Positions 48,237 through 58,325 of a stretch of 64,000 nt of DNA are shown in pieces (within the stretch, counting starts at the first letter, position 1; the number at the start of each line of letters is the position of its first letter). Source of the stretch: Marinobacter confluentis (GTDB lineage Bacteria; Pseudomonadota; Gammaproteobacteria; Pseudomonadales; Oleiphilaceae). The notes under the pieces are model-generated. The model was not told the origin of the DNA and did not search any database. It worked only from the letters and a program-made list of their open reading frames with translations. Made by a program: the position numbers and the translations under genes. The stretch spans positions 372,001 to 436,000 of the forward strand of contig NZ_SRPF01000002.1 of NCBI RefSeq assembly GCF_004785685.1, in the 5' to 3' direction.

Positions 48237-49271
48237 TTAGCAGGCCTCGGACAGAGGCCCTTCTGATTTCTGTTCGAATGTATCGACAATGGTGTTGAAC
48301 ACCGCTGCCTGCAAATCCTTGGCTTCGTTTACCAGATGATGACGCCCGTCCGGAATCAATAGTTCCTCCACCGAAGAGAATTTGTTCCTGATTATCCTGA
48401 GATTGTGGGGCCAGTCCACTGTTGTGTCCTTTTCGCCCTGCACCACCGTTACCGGGAAATCCACCGGCCGGGCCGACTCGATGTGCGGCACCCATTGCCT
48501 TAATGCGCTGACCCAGTCCACGTGTACGGCCCGCGCCTGCAGCGGATCATGCTCGCGCAGGAATTCCAGAAACCGGGAATCGCTGCTATTGGTACCGAAC
48601 GCGCGGCGCCAGCGGGACGCAAAAGGTTTCACAACGCTGTGTAACAACTTGGCACCAAGCCAGCCTGCCGGGCGAACCAGCGGGGCCAGCAACACCACAC
48701 CCCTGAAATCAGAGGTTTCGCGGGTATGTTGGTTGGACAACAGGTAGTCAATCAATATGGCTCCCCCGGTACTCTGCCCCACCGCAAACCAGGGCCCACG
48801 CACCTTGCCCCGCACACTTTCCATCACGTCCGTCAATACCGCCTGATATTCCAGAAAGCTGCCAATGGCCGCAGGCGTACCGCTGGAAAGGCCGTGTCCG
48901 GGCTGATCATAGGCCAGAACATCAAAACCTTCCCCAAGGCACCGCTCAATCAACTGGCTGTATAGCCCGACGTGGTCAAAGTAGCCGTGAAAAATAAACA
49001 CGGTGCCTTTGGCGGATTTACCAGGCTGGTCATCCTGATCCGGCAGGCGAAAATAATGAACCATCACCTGATGTTTTTCTGCATCCACATAACCCTGATG
49101 GTATGCCACCTCGGGATACTCAACCCAAAGATCCAGACCGTAGAACCGGCAGTAGGCCACCATGTCGTCGTTAAGCCCGTCATGCCTCGCCGAATCGAAC
49201 CGGACAACGTTCTCCAGAAGGGACGCTCTATCCCAGCCAGGTATTTCTATGGTATCTGTTTTCCAGTACAC
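48237..49271 (-). CDS. Alpha/beta hydrolase, monoglyceride-lipase type
   Basis: A 344-residue serine hydrolase. The nucleophile elbow is GQSTGG (about residue 167), preceded by FIFHGYFDHVGLYS and AYDQPGHGLSSG, as in the serine-aminopeptidase S33/monoacylglycerol lipase group. The Asp and His of the triad fit VVQGEKDTTVDW and PDGRHHLVNE. No signal peptide, so cytoplasmic. It is divergent from a second esterase gene by 137 bp. Substrate unknown. Confidence 0.88.
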   Translation of the reverse strand: MYWKTDTIEIPGWDRASLLENVVRFDSARHDGLNDDMVAYCRFYGLDLWVEYPEVAYHQGYVDAEKHQVMVHYFRLPDQDDQPGKSAKGTVFIFHGYFDHVGLYSQLIERCLGEGFDVLAYDQPGHGLSSGTPAAIGSFLEYQAVLTDVMESVRGKVRGPWFAVGQSTGGAILIDYLLSNQHTRETSDFRGVVLLAPLVRPAGWLGAKLLHSVVKPFASRWRRAFGTNSSDSRFLEFLREHDPLQARAVHVDWVSALRQWVPHIESARPVDFPVTVVQGEKDTTVDWPHNLRIIRNKFSSVEELLIPDGRHHLVNEAKDLQAAVFNTIVDTFEQKSEGPLSEAC

Positions 49272-49408
49272 GTAGAGTTAAGCGCCTGTCAAAATTGAGT
49301 AAAAGATTCGTAAAGACCAGTCATGCTGTCAGGCCGTAAGGTTAGCACACCAGGGCCATGATTGAGTGCACGGTCGATGCCGTGGAAAACCGACACAGAG
49401 CCGAGTAT

Positions 49409-50323
49409 ATGAACCAGAAAGCCCTCGAATTCGCCCTGCGCCAGACCATGCGATGGCTTGTGAGCCCGATGCTCAAGCCGTCTGTTCCAGTCAGGCTGCA
49501 AAGGCAGTTGATCAGCAAGGCGTACCTGACCTCCCGTCCGCCAAAGGGTTGCCATTTCCAGGAGATTGAAGCCGAGGGCATGGCAATAAACCGGGTCAGT
49601 TATACTGAGGAGCCCCGAGGCATCGTGATGTACCTGCATGGCGGAGGCTTCATCTGCGGGTCGCCGACAACACACCGGGGCCTGACCGGCCACCTTGCCA
49701 AGTCCAGCAACACCATGGTGATTGTGCCCGACTACCGGCTGGCCCCTGAAAACCCCTTTCCCGCCGCTCTGGACGATGCTGAAAAACTCTACCGCGCTCT
49801 GCTCGATGAGGAGCACCCGCCCGGTGCCATTTCCTTTGCCGGGGACTCTGCCGGCGGCGGTCTGGCAGTCGCGCTCTGCCTCAGGCTGAAGGAAAAGCGC
49901 ATTCCTTTACCCGCCTCCCTGACCCTGTTTTCACCCTGGGTCGATCTGTCGAATGATCACCTGTATTCGCCAGAACAGGAGCCTCTGCTGAACCGGCAAT
50001 GGATCGATAAAGCCGCTCGGCTCTACTGTGGCCCTGAAAGCCGGGCCAATCCGCTGATCTCGCCGATACACGGGGACCTGTCGGGATTACCGCCCATGCT
50101 GATTCAGGTTGGCAGCGAAGAAATTCTGATGAACGATTCCCAGCGCCTGGCTGACGCCGCGAAGCGGGATGGCGTAGAAGTGACACTCGATATCTACAAC
50201 AGCCTCTGGCACGTGTTCCAGATTCACGCCGGCGAATTGGACCGGGCCACCCGGGCGGTCGATGACGCCGGCGAATTCATCCGGCGTCATCAGGAAATTG
50301 AGGAAGAGAACGCTCACCTCTGA
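49409..50323 (+). CDS. HSL-family alpha/beta hydrolase (esterase)
   Basis: A hormone-sensitive-lipase-type esterase of 304 residues. The oxyanion motif is HGGGF (YLHGGGFICGSP) and the nucleophile elbow GDSAGG; Asp fits in VGSEEILMND and His in SLWHVFQIH. The frame is open from an ATG at 49358; I prefer the ATG at 49409 (MNQKALEFALRQTM) because recognisable sequence begins there, but neither has a strong ribosome site. Its end overlaps the convergent GIY-YIG gene by 47 bp. Likely acts on short acyl esters. Confidence 0.88.
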   Translation: MNQKALEFALRQTMRWLVSPMLKPSVPVRLQRQLISKAYLTSRPPKGCHFQEIEAEGMAINRVSYTEEPRGIVMYLHGGGFICGSPTTHRGLTGHLAKSSNTMVIVPDYRLAPENPFPAALDDAEKLYRALLDEEHPPGAISFAGDSAGGGLAVALCLRLKEKRIPLPASLTLFSPWVDLSNDHLYSPEQEPLLNRQWIDKAARLYCGPESRANPLISPIHGDLSGLPPMLIQVGSEEILMNDSQRLADAAKRDGVEVTLDIYNSLWHVFQIHAGELDRATRAVDDAGEFIRRHQEIEEENAHL

Positions 50324-50570
50324 TCAGAGCCTCTTTCTGATCCCGGGGCCATTGCTTGATGGCCCATTCCAGCCGGGAAGCCATGGCGCGGTCACCAACC
50401 TGCGCCTGGTACTCCAGCTGTAATGGCCCCTTGCCCCTCAGGCTGCGGGCGCCTTTCGGTGCCCCGGCCTGATGTTCCGCAAACCGGCGCTCTACGTTCG
50501 TGGTGATACCCGTGTACAGGGCGCCGCCAGAGGTTCTGACCATGTAAACAGACCAGCCTGCCACGTTCAC
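50277..50570 (-). CDS. GIY-YIG domain protein (YhbQ-like)
   Basis: A 97-residue single-domain GIY-YIG protein. The signature appears as WSVYMVRTSGGALYTGI with the catalytic-type Arg in TTNVERRFAEHQAG and Glu in SRLEWAIKQW. The E. coli homologue YhbQ is a small DNA-damage-related nuclease-like protein. It begins 7 bp after the end of the DMT transporter on the same strand and overlaps the opposing esterase gene by 47 bp. Confidence 0.9.
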   Translation of the reverse strand: MNVAGWSVYMVRTSGGALYTGITTNVERRFAEHQAGAPKGARSLRGKGPLQLEYQAQVGDRAMASRLEWAIKQWPRDQKEALIRGERSLPQFPDDAG

Positions 50571-50576
50571 TCCCTT

Positions 50577-51479
50577 TCAGCCCACGGCCGCCACGGCAGG
50601 CGGTTTTGACCGCTTCTGCTGAATCCACAGCCCCGCCATGATCAGCACCAGGCCAATATATGTGGACGGCAGGATAATCTCGCCGAGAATAAAGTAGATA
50701 AATACCAGCGAGAGAAACGGCGAAATAAAGATCAGATTGCTGACTTTCGAGGTATTTTCAGCTTTTTTCATGGCGTAAGACCAGAGCACAAAGGCGATGC
50801 CCATTTCGAACACGCCTACGTAGACAGCGGCAGCTAGCCCGGTGGTCACCGGGAAGTCATACCCGTCAGTCAGGCCACAGGCCAGGGCAATCACCGGCAA
50901 GCCGCAGGTGAAATTCAGGAATAGCCCCACAACCGGATCGCGAGTGTCGCGGGTGGCAATAATCCAGTAGGACGCCCAGACCAAAGTACTGCCGATGGCA
51001 TAAGCAACGCCCAATGGGTCTGAAAAGGTCATCGCCAGCAGGTCGCCACGAGTCGCAATCACAACCACACCGCTGTAGCAGACAAGCCCGGCAATTATGT
51101 CCGAGCGCCTCAGTTTATGCCCCAGGAAAGGCACCGACAGGTAGGCCAGCACCAGCGCCCAGGTATAGTTCAGGGGCTGAGCTTCCTGGGCGGGCAAGCG
51201 GTCAAAAGCGCCAAACAGCAGAAAATAGTACAGACAGGGATTCACCAGCCCCATGCCAATAGATTGCAGGTACTGGCGGCGAGTGAGCGAAAACACCAGG
51301 TGCCAACGGCCCTGGGCCATAAGAATCAGCGCCATCACCACAACCGAGGCGGAACAGGCCACCACTAACAACTGAACAGGGCTCAACTCCCTCAGCGACA
51401 GCTTGAAGGCCGTTGCTACCGTAGACCACAACAATACGGCCCCCAGTCCGAACAGCATCGCGTGCTTCTGGTTAGTCAT
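50577..51479 (-). CDS. DMT-superfamily (EamA) exporter
   Basis: A 300-residue inner-membrane transporter with about ten helices in two EamA repeats, likely exporting an amino acid or metabolite. The first repeat begins LFGLGAVLLWSTVATAFKLSL, the second includes IGSTLVWASYWIIA. The frame opens earlier, but ATG at 51477-51479 (MTNQKHAMLFGL) fits; it overlaps the stop of a small regulator remnant upstream (ATGACTAA), so the two are translationally coupled. Substrate unknown. Confidence 0.9.
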   Translation of the reverse strand: MTNQKHAMLFGLGAVLLWSTVATAFKLSLRELSPVQLLVVACSASVVVMALILMAQGRWHLVFSLTRRQYLQSIGMGLVNPCLYYFLLFGAFDRLPAQEAQPLNYTWALVLAYLSVPFLGHKLRRSDIIAGLVCYSGVVVIATRGDLLAMTFSDPLGVAYAIGSTLVWASYWIIATRDTRDPVVGLFLNFTCGLPVIALACGLTDGYDFPVTTGLAAAVYVGVFEMGIAFVLWSYAMKKAENTSKVSNLIFISPFLSLVFIYFILGEIILPSTYIGLVLIMAGLWIQQKRSKPPAVAAVG

Positions 51480-51654
51480 CAGTTTCGTCCTTATCTGCAT
51501 CCAGCCAACGGTAAAGCGTGCGACGGTTTACCTCCAGTATCTGCGCGGCACGGCGTTTATTGCCGTCACAGAAGGTCACCGCCCGCTCAATGGCGCCGGA
51601 GAGCTCACGCACGTTACCAAAAATCGGGCAATCTGCAAGAATGCCTGACGCCAC
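51472..51654 (-). pseudogene. Remnant of a sigma-54-type activator: Fis-like HTH tail
   Basis: A 60-codon frame with GTG start just after an in-frame TAG. GNVRELSGAIERAVTF is the end of an NtrC-type AAA+ domain, where WPGNVREL is usual, and GNKRRAAQILEVNRRTLYRWL is a Fis-type helix-turn-helix. The rest of the AAA+ domain and any receiver are missing; RlmJ begins immediately upstream. The 60 bp before it read ALSPRA in another frame, resembling the AAA+ segment usually just ahead, which suggests a frameshift and deletion. It could still encode a small DNA-binding protein. Confidence 0.7.
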
Positions 51655-51714
51655 CTAGAGAAATTGCAGAAAACTTCGCCCGTGGCGACAGGGCCTTTTG
51701 TGCAAACAGACCGG

Positions 51715-52572
51715 CTACTCAGGTACCAGCCAGTCAAGACTGGGCATTACTCCCAGGCACTGATCACCCGCAACATCCGCCAGCATGGCCGACAGTCTGG
51801 CATCAAACCCCCAGGGCGGGTTCACCACCAGCATGCCGGAACCGGACATGCCCCGATCAGGTTGCTGATTCAGAACAATTTCACTGCACAGCACCTTGCG
51901 CACAGGGCCAGTAGCGATGGCAGCTTTCAGGCGTTCATCCGGTCGACCGGCCAGGATCGGGTACCAGATCAGAAAAACCCCGTGCCGGCATTTCTGCCAC
52001 GCCTGCTGAAGTGTTGCCGCTACCGACTCATAATCGGCTTTTACCTCATAGGAGGGGTCGATCAGAACCAGCAGTCGGGGTTGGGCTGGCGGCAGTTTGC
52101 CAATCAGCCCTTTCAGGCCATCTTCCTGGAACACTCGTACGCCAGCCCGGCCGCCGCCCTTTTGACGGACGGCCCAATCTGCCAGGGCACCGCCCTCGGC
52201 CGGGTGCAGCTCAAACGCCGACAGCGAATCCTGCTGTCGCAGATAGCGCTGAAACCAGATTGGCGAACCCGGATACTCTGTTAACGAACCCGTGTCATTC
52301 CCGGCGCTACTCAGGGCGCTCAGAAGTGCCCGCCAATCGTCGCCGGACAGTTTGCTGCGGCAGGCCCAGACCCTGCGAATTCCAGAGTCGGCTTCCCCGG
52401 TTTTCAGTGCCCGTTCCCCGGTCAGGTCATAAAGGGCGCTACCGGCGTGGGTATCGAAGCAGGCAATGCCGGACGCCTTGGCCTGCATCATTCGAATAGC
52501 AAGGACCAGTGACGCGTGTTTGTGAACATCGGCAAAATTACCGGCGTGGAAAGCATGAAGGTAACTCAGCAT
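51715..52572 (-). CDS. rlmJ: 23S rRNA m6A2030 methyltransferase RlmJ
   Basis: Methylates A2030 of 23S rRNA using SAM. 285 residues. The N-terminus MLSYLHAFHAGNFADVHKH is highly typical; FDTHAGSALYDL contains the SAM-binding acidic segment, and LIDPSYEVKADY is the catalytic DPPY-like motif (here DPSY). The start ATG at 52570-52572 is supported by the conserved N-terminus. It is divergent from the MFS gene by 83 bp. Confidence 0.94.
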   Translation of the reverse strand: MLSYLHAFHAGNFADVHKHASLVLAIRMMQAKASGIACFDTHAGSALYDLTGERALKTGEADSGIRRVWACRSKLSGDDWRALLSALSSAGNDTGSLTEYPGSPIWFQRYLRQQDSLSAFELHPAEGGALADWAVRQKGGGRAGVRVFQEDGLKGLIGKLPPAQPRLLVLIDPSYEVKADYESVAATLQQAWQKCRHGVFLIWYPILAGRPDERLKAAIATGPVRKVLCSEIVLNQQPDRGMSGSGMLVVNPPWGFDARLSAMLADVAGDQCLGVMPSLDWLVPE

Positions 52573-52655
52573 TCAGAACTCCAGGGGTGCAAAGCCCCTA
52601 GTTTACAGACAGAACTGGTATCCTTTTAAAAAAACTACCCGCAGGAGAGAGCACC

Positions 52656-53969
52656 TTGCCCGACAACACGAAGGATACTCTGGATCAGGTCTACAGCCTC
52701 ATTGCCAATGAAGAAGACGCCCGGGCCTGCACCGACATCCCTGATGAAGCCTGCCGAGAGGTGCCACGAAACTTTTTCCTGATCATGGGCAGTAACGTTC
52801 TGACCAAACTGGGCGACCTGCTGGTCAGCCCGAAAACGGTTCTGGCCTGGCTGCTCAGCGCCGTTGGCGCACCGGCCCTGGTGGCCTGGCTGGTGCCAAT
52901 CCGGGAATCCGGTTCGATGATTCCGCAAATGGTGATCGGTGCCTGGGTCCGGCGCAAGCCCGTGCGCAAGTGGTTCTGGACCCTGGGCAGCTTTGGCCAG
53001 GCGGCCAGTGTCGGGGGTATGGCCGCCAGTATCTGGTTTCTTGACGGCTACGCGGCGGGTTACGGCGTGATTATCGCCCTGGTCCTGTTCTCTCTGGCGC
53101 GGGGTTTCTGTTCGGTGTCGATGAAAGACGTTCAGGGCAAATGCATTCCCAAAAAGCGCAGGGGCCGGCTGTCTGGCCTTGCCTCAACCATTGGCGGCAC
53201 CGCCACCGTCATTCTCACCCTGCTGCTTTTCTGGAACCGTGGTGACCCCGGCCTGCTTTTTTACACACTGCTGTTGCTGCTGGCGGCCGGCCTGTGGGTT
53301 ATCGCGGGATTGCTGTTTGCCTCGGTTGATGAATACGAGGGGGAAACCGGCGGCGGTGGCAGCGCCCTTAAACAGGCGGTGCAAAGCCTGTCACTGCTTC
53401 GGGACGACCCGCCTTTCCGACATTTTGTGATTACCCGCGCGCTACTACTCTGTTCGGCCCTGGCTGCTCCCTATTTTGTGGTGCTGGCCCAGGGGGCGAA
53501 CGACAGCGGCATGCTGCTGGGCGTGTTCCTGCTGGCCAGCAGTCTGGCAAGTTCTGTCAGCGCCAGTGTCTGGGGCTGGATGGCCGACGATTCCAGCCGG
53601 AAGGTGATGATTCGCGGCGCGCTGATTGCCAGCGCTGCGTGCCTGACCGTTGGCCTGGTGGCGTGGCAGTTCGGGAGCAGCGCCTGGGTTGGCTGGTTCT
53701 ATCCCGCCGGGTTCTTTGTGCTGAGCATTGCCCACGCCGGGGTTCGCCTGGGCAGAAAAACCTATCTGGTGGATATGGCCGGGGGCAACAAGCGCACCGA
53801 TTACACGTCGGTCAGCAACACCGTCATTGGCGTTCTGTTGCTGGTCACCGGCGGCCTGACCGCGCTGGTTTCGATGATCTCGGAAGTCGCGGTGATTCTG
53901 ATGCTCGGCCTGATGGGGCTTGCCGGCGCCATCAGCGCCGTGGGCCTTGCTGATGTCACCAATGACTGA
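52656..53969 (+). CDS. MFS transporter
   Basis: A 437-residue major-facilitator protein with about 12 helices. The first 30 residues are hydrophilic. A basic loop with VRRKPVRKW and a central loop KGCIPKKRRGRLSG-like stretch (CIPKKRRGRLSG) mark the cytoplasmic sides. I chose the TTG at 52656 because AGGAGAGA sits at proper distance before it. Substrate unknown. It converges on a small membrane-protein gene with 6 bp between stop codons. Confidence 0.88.
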   Translation: MPDNTKDTLDQVYSLIANEEDARACTDIPDEACREVPRNFFLIMGSNVLTKLGDLLVSPKTVLAWLLSAVGAPALVAWLVPIRESGSMIPQMVIGAWVRRKPVRKWFWTLGSFGQAASVGGMAASIWFLDGYAAGYGVIIALVLFSLARGFCSVSMKDVQGKCIPKKRRGRLSGLASTIGGTATVILTLLLFWNRGDPGLLFYTLLLLLAAGLWVIAGLLFASVDEYEGETGGGGSALKQAVQSLSLLRDDPPFRHFVITRALLLCSALAAPYFVVLAQGANDSGMLLGVFLLASSLASSVSASVWGWMADDSSRKVMIRGALIASAACLTVGLVAWQFGSSAWVGWFYPAGFFVLSIAHAGVRLGRKTYLVDMAGGNKRTDYTSVSNTVIGVLLLVTGGLTALVSMISEVAVILMLGLMGLAGAISAVGLADVTND

Positions 53970-53975
53970 TGGCGT

Positions 53976-54341
53976 TTACTCAGGTGGCAGCCCGTCGTTG
54001 AGGGCCAGCGCGCCCTTGACGATGCGATAGATCACCCAGATGGAGACGGCAAGCAGGATAAACCAGCCAATGATGATAAACGTGGTTACAAAACCGATCA
54101 CACCCCACAACAGGCCGATCCAGAAAGTGCGGATCTGCCAGCGAAAATGGGGTTCAATCCAGGTGCCCCGCACTTCGTCCTGCTTGATGTAGTTAATGAT
54201 GACCCCGGCAAGACCGGTGATACCACCCAGAAAAAAGGCCAGCGCCTGAAGGATATAGACTGCCACCGCGAGATTGCGGGCCGGGTCAGAGCGCCGGGAT
54301 TCGGGGTCCGGACTCGCCGGGATAAACTCTGGATCACTCAA
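53976..54341 (-). CDS. DUF4870-like small membrane protein (TTG start)
   Basis: A 121-residue protein with about three helices (LAVAVYILQALAFFLGGITG, then FWIGLLWGVIGFVTTFIII and ILLAVSIWVIYRIV). The order and the short VIINYIKQDEVRGTW loop match DUF4870/Tic20-like proteins of unknown function. The frame can begin at GTG 54380, but a perfect AGGAGG (CCTCCT at 54348-54353) stands 6 bases before the TTG at 54339-54341, which I take as start. Function unknown. Confidence 0.75.
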   Translation of the reverse strand: MSDPEFIPASPDPESRRSDPARNLAVAVYILQALAFFLGGITGLAGVIINYIKQDEVRGTWIEPHFRWQIRTFWIGLLWGVIGFVTTFIIIGWFILLAVSIWVIYRIVKGALALNDGLPPE

Positions 54342-54409
54342 TGCAGGCCTCCTCTGATGCTCTCGTTCCGAGTCTATCACAGCGACAGAAAACGCAAATC
54401 CCGCGACCG

Positions 54410-56050
54410 TTAGTGATTGTCCGGACGATACCCCACCCGGAAACCGCCCCAGTGCTTGCCATTCACGTAAACCGGTACCGACAGGTCGTGCATGATTTCA
54501 CCGGTATCCCGGCGGTAGGTCTGTAGCAGCATGCTTTCCGTGTGCTGACCACAGCGGATGCCGGTCCGATCATTGAACAGTCGCTTGCTGCGGCTCTTCA
54601 CCAGATCCACTTGCGGGTCGCCGGTGGGGGCATGGGCAAAGTCCCGGTTGTGGGTGGGCACGTAACCATCGGGGGCGGTGGAAATGGCGAAAACAATCGC
54701 GTTATGGGCGTTTTTCACCGATTCCTGAATGTCCGGCAGGTACTGGTCCGTAAAACGGTCAAAACTGCTGGAGTATTTGGGTGGCTGGGTATCACCAATC
54801 GTAGCACGGGTTCTGTCGAACAGAGCGCTCTCGGACAGGGTGTTATCGGCAATCGCCCGCTCAAACACCTGGCCAATGCGGTCAGCGCCGGAACGGGCCA
54901 GGTCGTAGAACGGCCGGTGATAGCTGGTCTCGCTGTTAAACGCAAACGACGCATTGGCCTGTTCCGCCAGCTCCATCAGTGTGGCCGCCTGCTCGGCCAG
55001 GGATGCGACGCTGGCGTCGCTTTCGCTGATCTGGTCCCGAACGGTTTCAATGGCCGACGACACCTGTTGCAGACTCTGTTCATTGTTCTGGTCAATTTCC
55101 GCAATACGGGCAACCTGCTGTTGAACCCGGTCAGACTGATCGCGAATCTGGTCCAGCCGACCGCCAACGCTTTCAACCGATTGCAGACCGGTTTCTACGC
55201 TTCTGGCAAGGTCTTCAATGCGGGAGACAATCAATGAGGTATCCGATTTTATTTCCTGCAGGGTTTCTGCCACCTCACTCGTGGCCTGCGCCGTGCGACC
55301 CGCCAATTGCCTGACTTCATCGGCAACCACGGCAAACCCACGGCCCTGGTCTCCTGCGCGGGCCGCCTCAATCGCGGCATTGAGCGCCAGCAGGTTGGTC
55401 TGCTCGGCAATGCCCTGAATGGTGGTGGTTACACCCTGAATGCGATTGGATTTTTCATCCAGCTCCTGAATCAGGCGCAGATTTTCACTGGACTGTTCGT
55501 GAACCACGCGCACACTGTCGATGGCCGATGCCAATGCTTCCCGGCCTTCAACACTCACCTGGCGATTCTGTATCGCCATGGTCGCCGCTTCCGTGGCCTG
55601 CTGGGCCGACTCCCGAACGCTTTCGGTAATCTGGCCGGCATAGTCGGCCATCTGGGCGGTTTCGTTAACCTGAAGATCAAGCCGAAGCTTCAACTGATCG
55701 GCGGCGTAAGAAACCTGTGCCGCCGAAATAGCGCTGCGGTCGGCGCCGCCGGACAGGGTTTTCACAAGCGCACGGCCCGCCCTGGCATCAGCCAGCAGGT
55801 TCGCGCACTGTTTGCCAAGGGGACTTTCCGGGCCCAACTCACCGGCGCCCAGTTGGCTGATGGAACTATCCAGCGGCTCCAGGACTCGCAACACCAGATA
55901 CATCGTGGCCAATGCAAGGCCGACGACCAACCCGGCCAGGATCGATACCGTATCCAGCCCCATGACAGGTGCAGCCAGGCCAAGAACGATGGCTGCAACA
56001 ACCGCAACCAGTACCCCCACCAAAAGAACAGGCCGACTGAGAAAACCCAT
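54410..56050 (-). CDS. Methyl-accepting chemotaxis protein with C-terminal sensor-like domain
   Basis: A 546-residue chemoreceptor-type protein. Two close N-terminal helices (about 8-50, [17 protein letters not shown] and [19 protein letters not shown]) leave almost no periplasmic part. The signalling coiled coil has [20 protein letters not shown] at about residue 225. Unlike classic receptors, about 150 residues follow it, from about 395 to the end, containing [22 protein letters not shown] and [13 protein letters not shown], which look like a ligand-binding Cache-like fold. So it probably senses cytoplasmic conditions. The frame opens to 56140; [10 protein letters not shown] with GAGG upstream is preferred. 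Confidence 0.88.
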   Translation of the reverse strand: MGFLSRPVLLVGVLVAVVAAIVLGLAAPVMGLDTVSILAGLVVGLALATMYLVLRVLEPLDSSISQLGAGELGPESPLGKQCANLLADARAGRALVKTLSGGADRSAISAAQVSYAADQLKLRLDLQVNETAQMADYAGQITESVRESAQQATEAATMAIQNRQVSVEGREALASAIDSVRVVHEQSSENLRLIQELDEKSNRIQGVTTTIQGIAEQTNLLALNAAIEAARAGDQGRGFAVVADEVRQLAGRTAQATSEVAETLQEIKSDTSLIVSRIEDLARSVETGLQSVESVGGRLDQIRDQSDRVQQQVARIAEIDQNNEQSLQQVSSAIETVRDQISESDASVASLAEQAATLMELAEQANASFAFNSETSYHRPFYDLARSGADRIGQVFERAIADNTLSESALFDRTRATIGDTQPPKYSSSFDRFTDQYLPDIQESVKNAHNAIVFAISTAPDGYVPTHNRDFAHAPTGDPQVDLVKSRSKRLFNDRTGIRCGQHTESMLLQTYRRDTGEIMHDLSVPVYVNGKHWGGFRVGYRPDNH

Positions 56051-56184
56051 AGCAACCTCGTTATTTTTATAAATGGTATTTACTGCATTAACACCCCGTT
56101 TATTTCGTGCGTCAACACTCGGTTTACGGCCGGCCGCCACGGTTTCCCCGGGCGGCCATTCTCGTTGCAGTGGTTTCGGGGCCG

Positions 56185-58209
56185 TCAGGCGCCCACGACA
56201 CCACCATCATCGCGAGTCACAATCACCGTCGCATCACGGGGTCGTGACTCAGCCGAATTCGGCCAGTTTCCATCCGGGTGCTGGATATTCACGAACATGG
56301 TCCGGGTATCCGGCGTGGTGACGACACCAGTCACTTCGCAGCCCTGTGGACCAACAAAGAACCGCTTGATTTCCCGGGTTACGGGGTTGGCCGCCAGCAT
56401 CATGTTGTTCTGGTAAGGGGCAGCGTCACTGCCGTCCGTCTGGATCCACAGCCGACCGTTATAGTCGAACCACAGTCCGTCGGGGCTGTTGAAGATGTTG
56501 GTGTCATCAAGTGTGACCACTGCCTCGCCATCCACAACGGTTTCGGTGCCCTGCTCACCGGCAAACACGAAGATGTCCCACATGAAGCTGTCAGCACTGT
56601 GGTCGCCCCCGTCTTCCATCCAGCGGATGATGTGCCCGGTCCTGTTCTCGGCAATAGGGTTCGCCGCATCCACCTGATCTTCAGTTCGTTGGCTGTTGTT
56701 GGTCAGGGTGAAATAGACCTCGCCCGTGTTCGGATCGACAGCGCCCCACTCAGGACGATCCATTGGGGTTGCCCCGGCAATATCCGCCGCCAGCCGGGTA
56801 TTGACCAGCACATCCGCCTGGCTGGAGAAGCCGTCAAAGGCGATGTTGCCAACGGTCGTACCCTGCGCAGCCGTCACTGCGGCAGCGAAATCGGCGTCCT
56901 CCAGGGAAAGTGCCAGCCAGTCACCGCTGCCGTCCTCGTTGAAACGGGCCACGTAAAGCGTGCCCGTATCCAGCAGATATCCCCCTGCGGTAGCCGCGTA
57001 ATAGGGTTGTGCAGAGACGAACTTATAAATGTATTCGAAGCGAGAATCGTCTCCTGAGTAACACACCAGGGGCTGGCCCTCGACAGCCGGCGCGAAAATG
57101 ACGCCCTCATGACCAAACCTGCCCAGAGACGTGCGCTTCTGGGGCTTACTTTCCGGCGTGAAGGGGTCAATTTCGACCATGTAGCCGTAAGTGTTGGCCT
57201 CATTGCGATAATCGTCTGCCGCGGTCGCGCCCAGGGTTGATACGTTGAAGCGCAGATATTCATCGGCACCGTTATCGGCAAGCTCCCAATCATAGCGGGA
57301 GGTACTGTCAACGCCGTGGCGGACGTATTCACGGGGCCGGGTTTCATCGGCGGTGGCGAAGTAACCGTGCCAGTTTTCCTCCGCGGTAAGGTAGGTGCCC
57401 CATGGCGTCGGGCCCATGGCGCAGTTATTCAGGGTGCCACGGGTCTCAGTCGCATCAGGACTGTGCTTGGTGATCAGTTTTTCGAAGCCACGCACCGGGC
57501 CACGAATATCCATTGCAGTATTGCCAGTTACACGGCGATTAAAGGGACTGCCGTGCACAACCTCCCATTCGCCATCGGTACCCTGCTTGATGTGAATGAC
57601 CGACACGCCGTGCGCTGCGATTTCCTTGCGAACCTCATCGGCGGGACGGACGCCACCATTATCAGCGGCTCTGGTTGGACCATCGGCGTGCAAGGCGCCC
57701 TGATTGATGTATTCATGGTTCATCACCAGAAGGCCTTCAGTGGAGCTGTTGCCACCGGCCTTCTGGTCAATCGGGAAGAAGTGGACGCCGTCATGGTGCA
57801 TGCCGACCTGCTGTTCCTGATCCGCACCGGTGTTGGTGCCGTCTGCGCGGTACTCAGGGTAGCTGCCAGTGAGTGGCGTACCCCAGGGAACGAATGATTT
57901 CGCAGTATAGCCCTCCGGTACGACGGCGCGATTCTCAGTCGAGACGGCGACCGGCTTGAAACCCAGTTCAGTGTTGCTGGCCCCCGTGCCCGAGCCACCG
58001 ACGTTGCCGCTGTCGCTATCGCTGTCAGAGCAACCCACCAGGCTGGCACCCATAAGGCTGGCGAGTGCGGCACCGACGCTGCCCTTCATAACCACCCGGC
58101 GGTTCATCCGGGCACTCAGGACAGAGGCAAAGGTCGGGTTTTCAGTGTGATTGACGGCGGGTTCGTAGTTTGGATCAAGGTAGTTCGGATCGATGTCTTG
58201 CTTCGCCAT
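56185..58209 (-). CDS. phoX: PhoX-family alkaline phosphatase (DUF839), Tat-exported
   Basis: A 674-residue periplasmic or lipid-anchored phosphatase of the PhoX type, Ca/Fe-dependent in characterised members and used to get phosphate from organic esters. A Tat signal is present at about 33-60: [19 protein letters not shown] then LVGCSDSD. The leading 30 residues before the twin arginine are unusually long. The mature part has GVILEPAVEGQ-like beta-propeller repeats such as [12 protein letters not shown] and [20 protein letters not shown] possible Pho box lies 62-79 bp upstream. Confidence 0.9.
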   Translation of the reverse strand: MAKQDIDPNYLDPNYEPAVNHTENPTFASVLSARMNRRVVMKGSVGAALASLMGASLVGCSDSDSDSGNVGGSGTGASNTELGFKPVAVSTENRAVVPEGYTAKSFVPWGTPLTGSYPEYRADGTNTGADQEQQVGMHHDGVHFFPIDQKAGGNSSTEGLLVMNHEYINQGALHADGPTRAADNGGVRPADEVRKEIAAHGVSVIHIKQGTDGEWEVVHGSPFNRRVTGNTAMDIRGPVRGFEKLITKHSPDATETRGTLNNCAMGPTPWGTYLTAEENWHGYFATADETRPREYVRHGVDSTSRYDWELADNGADEYLRFNVSTLGATAADDYRNEANTYGYMVEIDPFTPESKPQKRTSLGRFGHEGVIFAPAVEGQPLVCYSGDDSRFEYIYKFVSAQPYYAATAGGYLLDTGTLYVARFNEDGSGDWLALSLEDADFAAAVTAAQGTTVGNIAFDGFSSQADVLVNTRLAADIAGATPMDRPEWGAVDPNTGEVYFTLTNNSQRTEDQVDAANPIAENRTGHIIRWMEDGGDHSADSFMWDIFVFAGEQGTETVVDGEAVVTLDDTNIFNSPDGLWFDYNGRLWIQTDGSDAAPYQNNMMLAANPVTREIKRFFVGPQGCEVTGVVTTPDTRTMFVNIQHPDGNWPNSAESRPRDATVIVTRDDGGVVGA

Positions 58210-58270
58210 GGTAAAAGTCCCTCTCGGCAGTGTTGTGGTCTGGCGTGAGGCTTCAGTTTCAGCAAGGCAG

Positions 58271-58288
58271 ATGACAGATAGCGGTCAG
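58271..58288 (-). promoter_or_regulatory. Possible Pho box upstream of phoX
   Basis: On the minus strand CTGACCG (58282-58288), a 4-base spacer and CTGTCAT (58271-58277) form two 7-base units 11 bp apart, the Pho box spacing. The proximal unit is a perfect CTGTCAT half; the distal one matches at 4 of 7 bases. No clear -10 follows, so it is a candidate only. Confidence 0.45.
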
Positions 58289-58325
58289 ATCCGCGTCACT
58301 TTGTTTAACGTTTTTTGACACTACC

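Noticed and set aside
49358..49408. Longer N-terminus of the HSL-type esterase
   Set aside because: Recognisable family sequence begins only at 49409 and the upstream part has no strong ribosome site; kept as an alternative.
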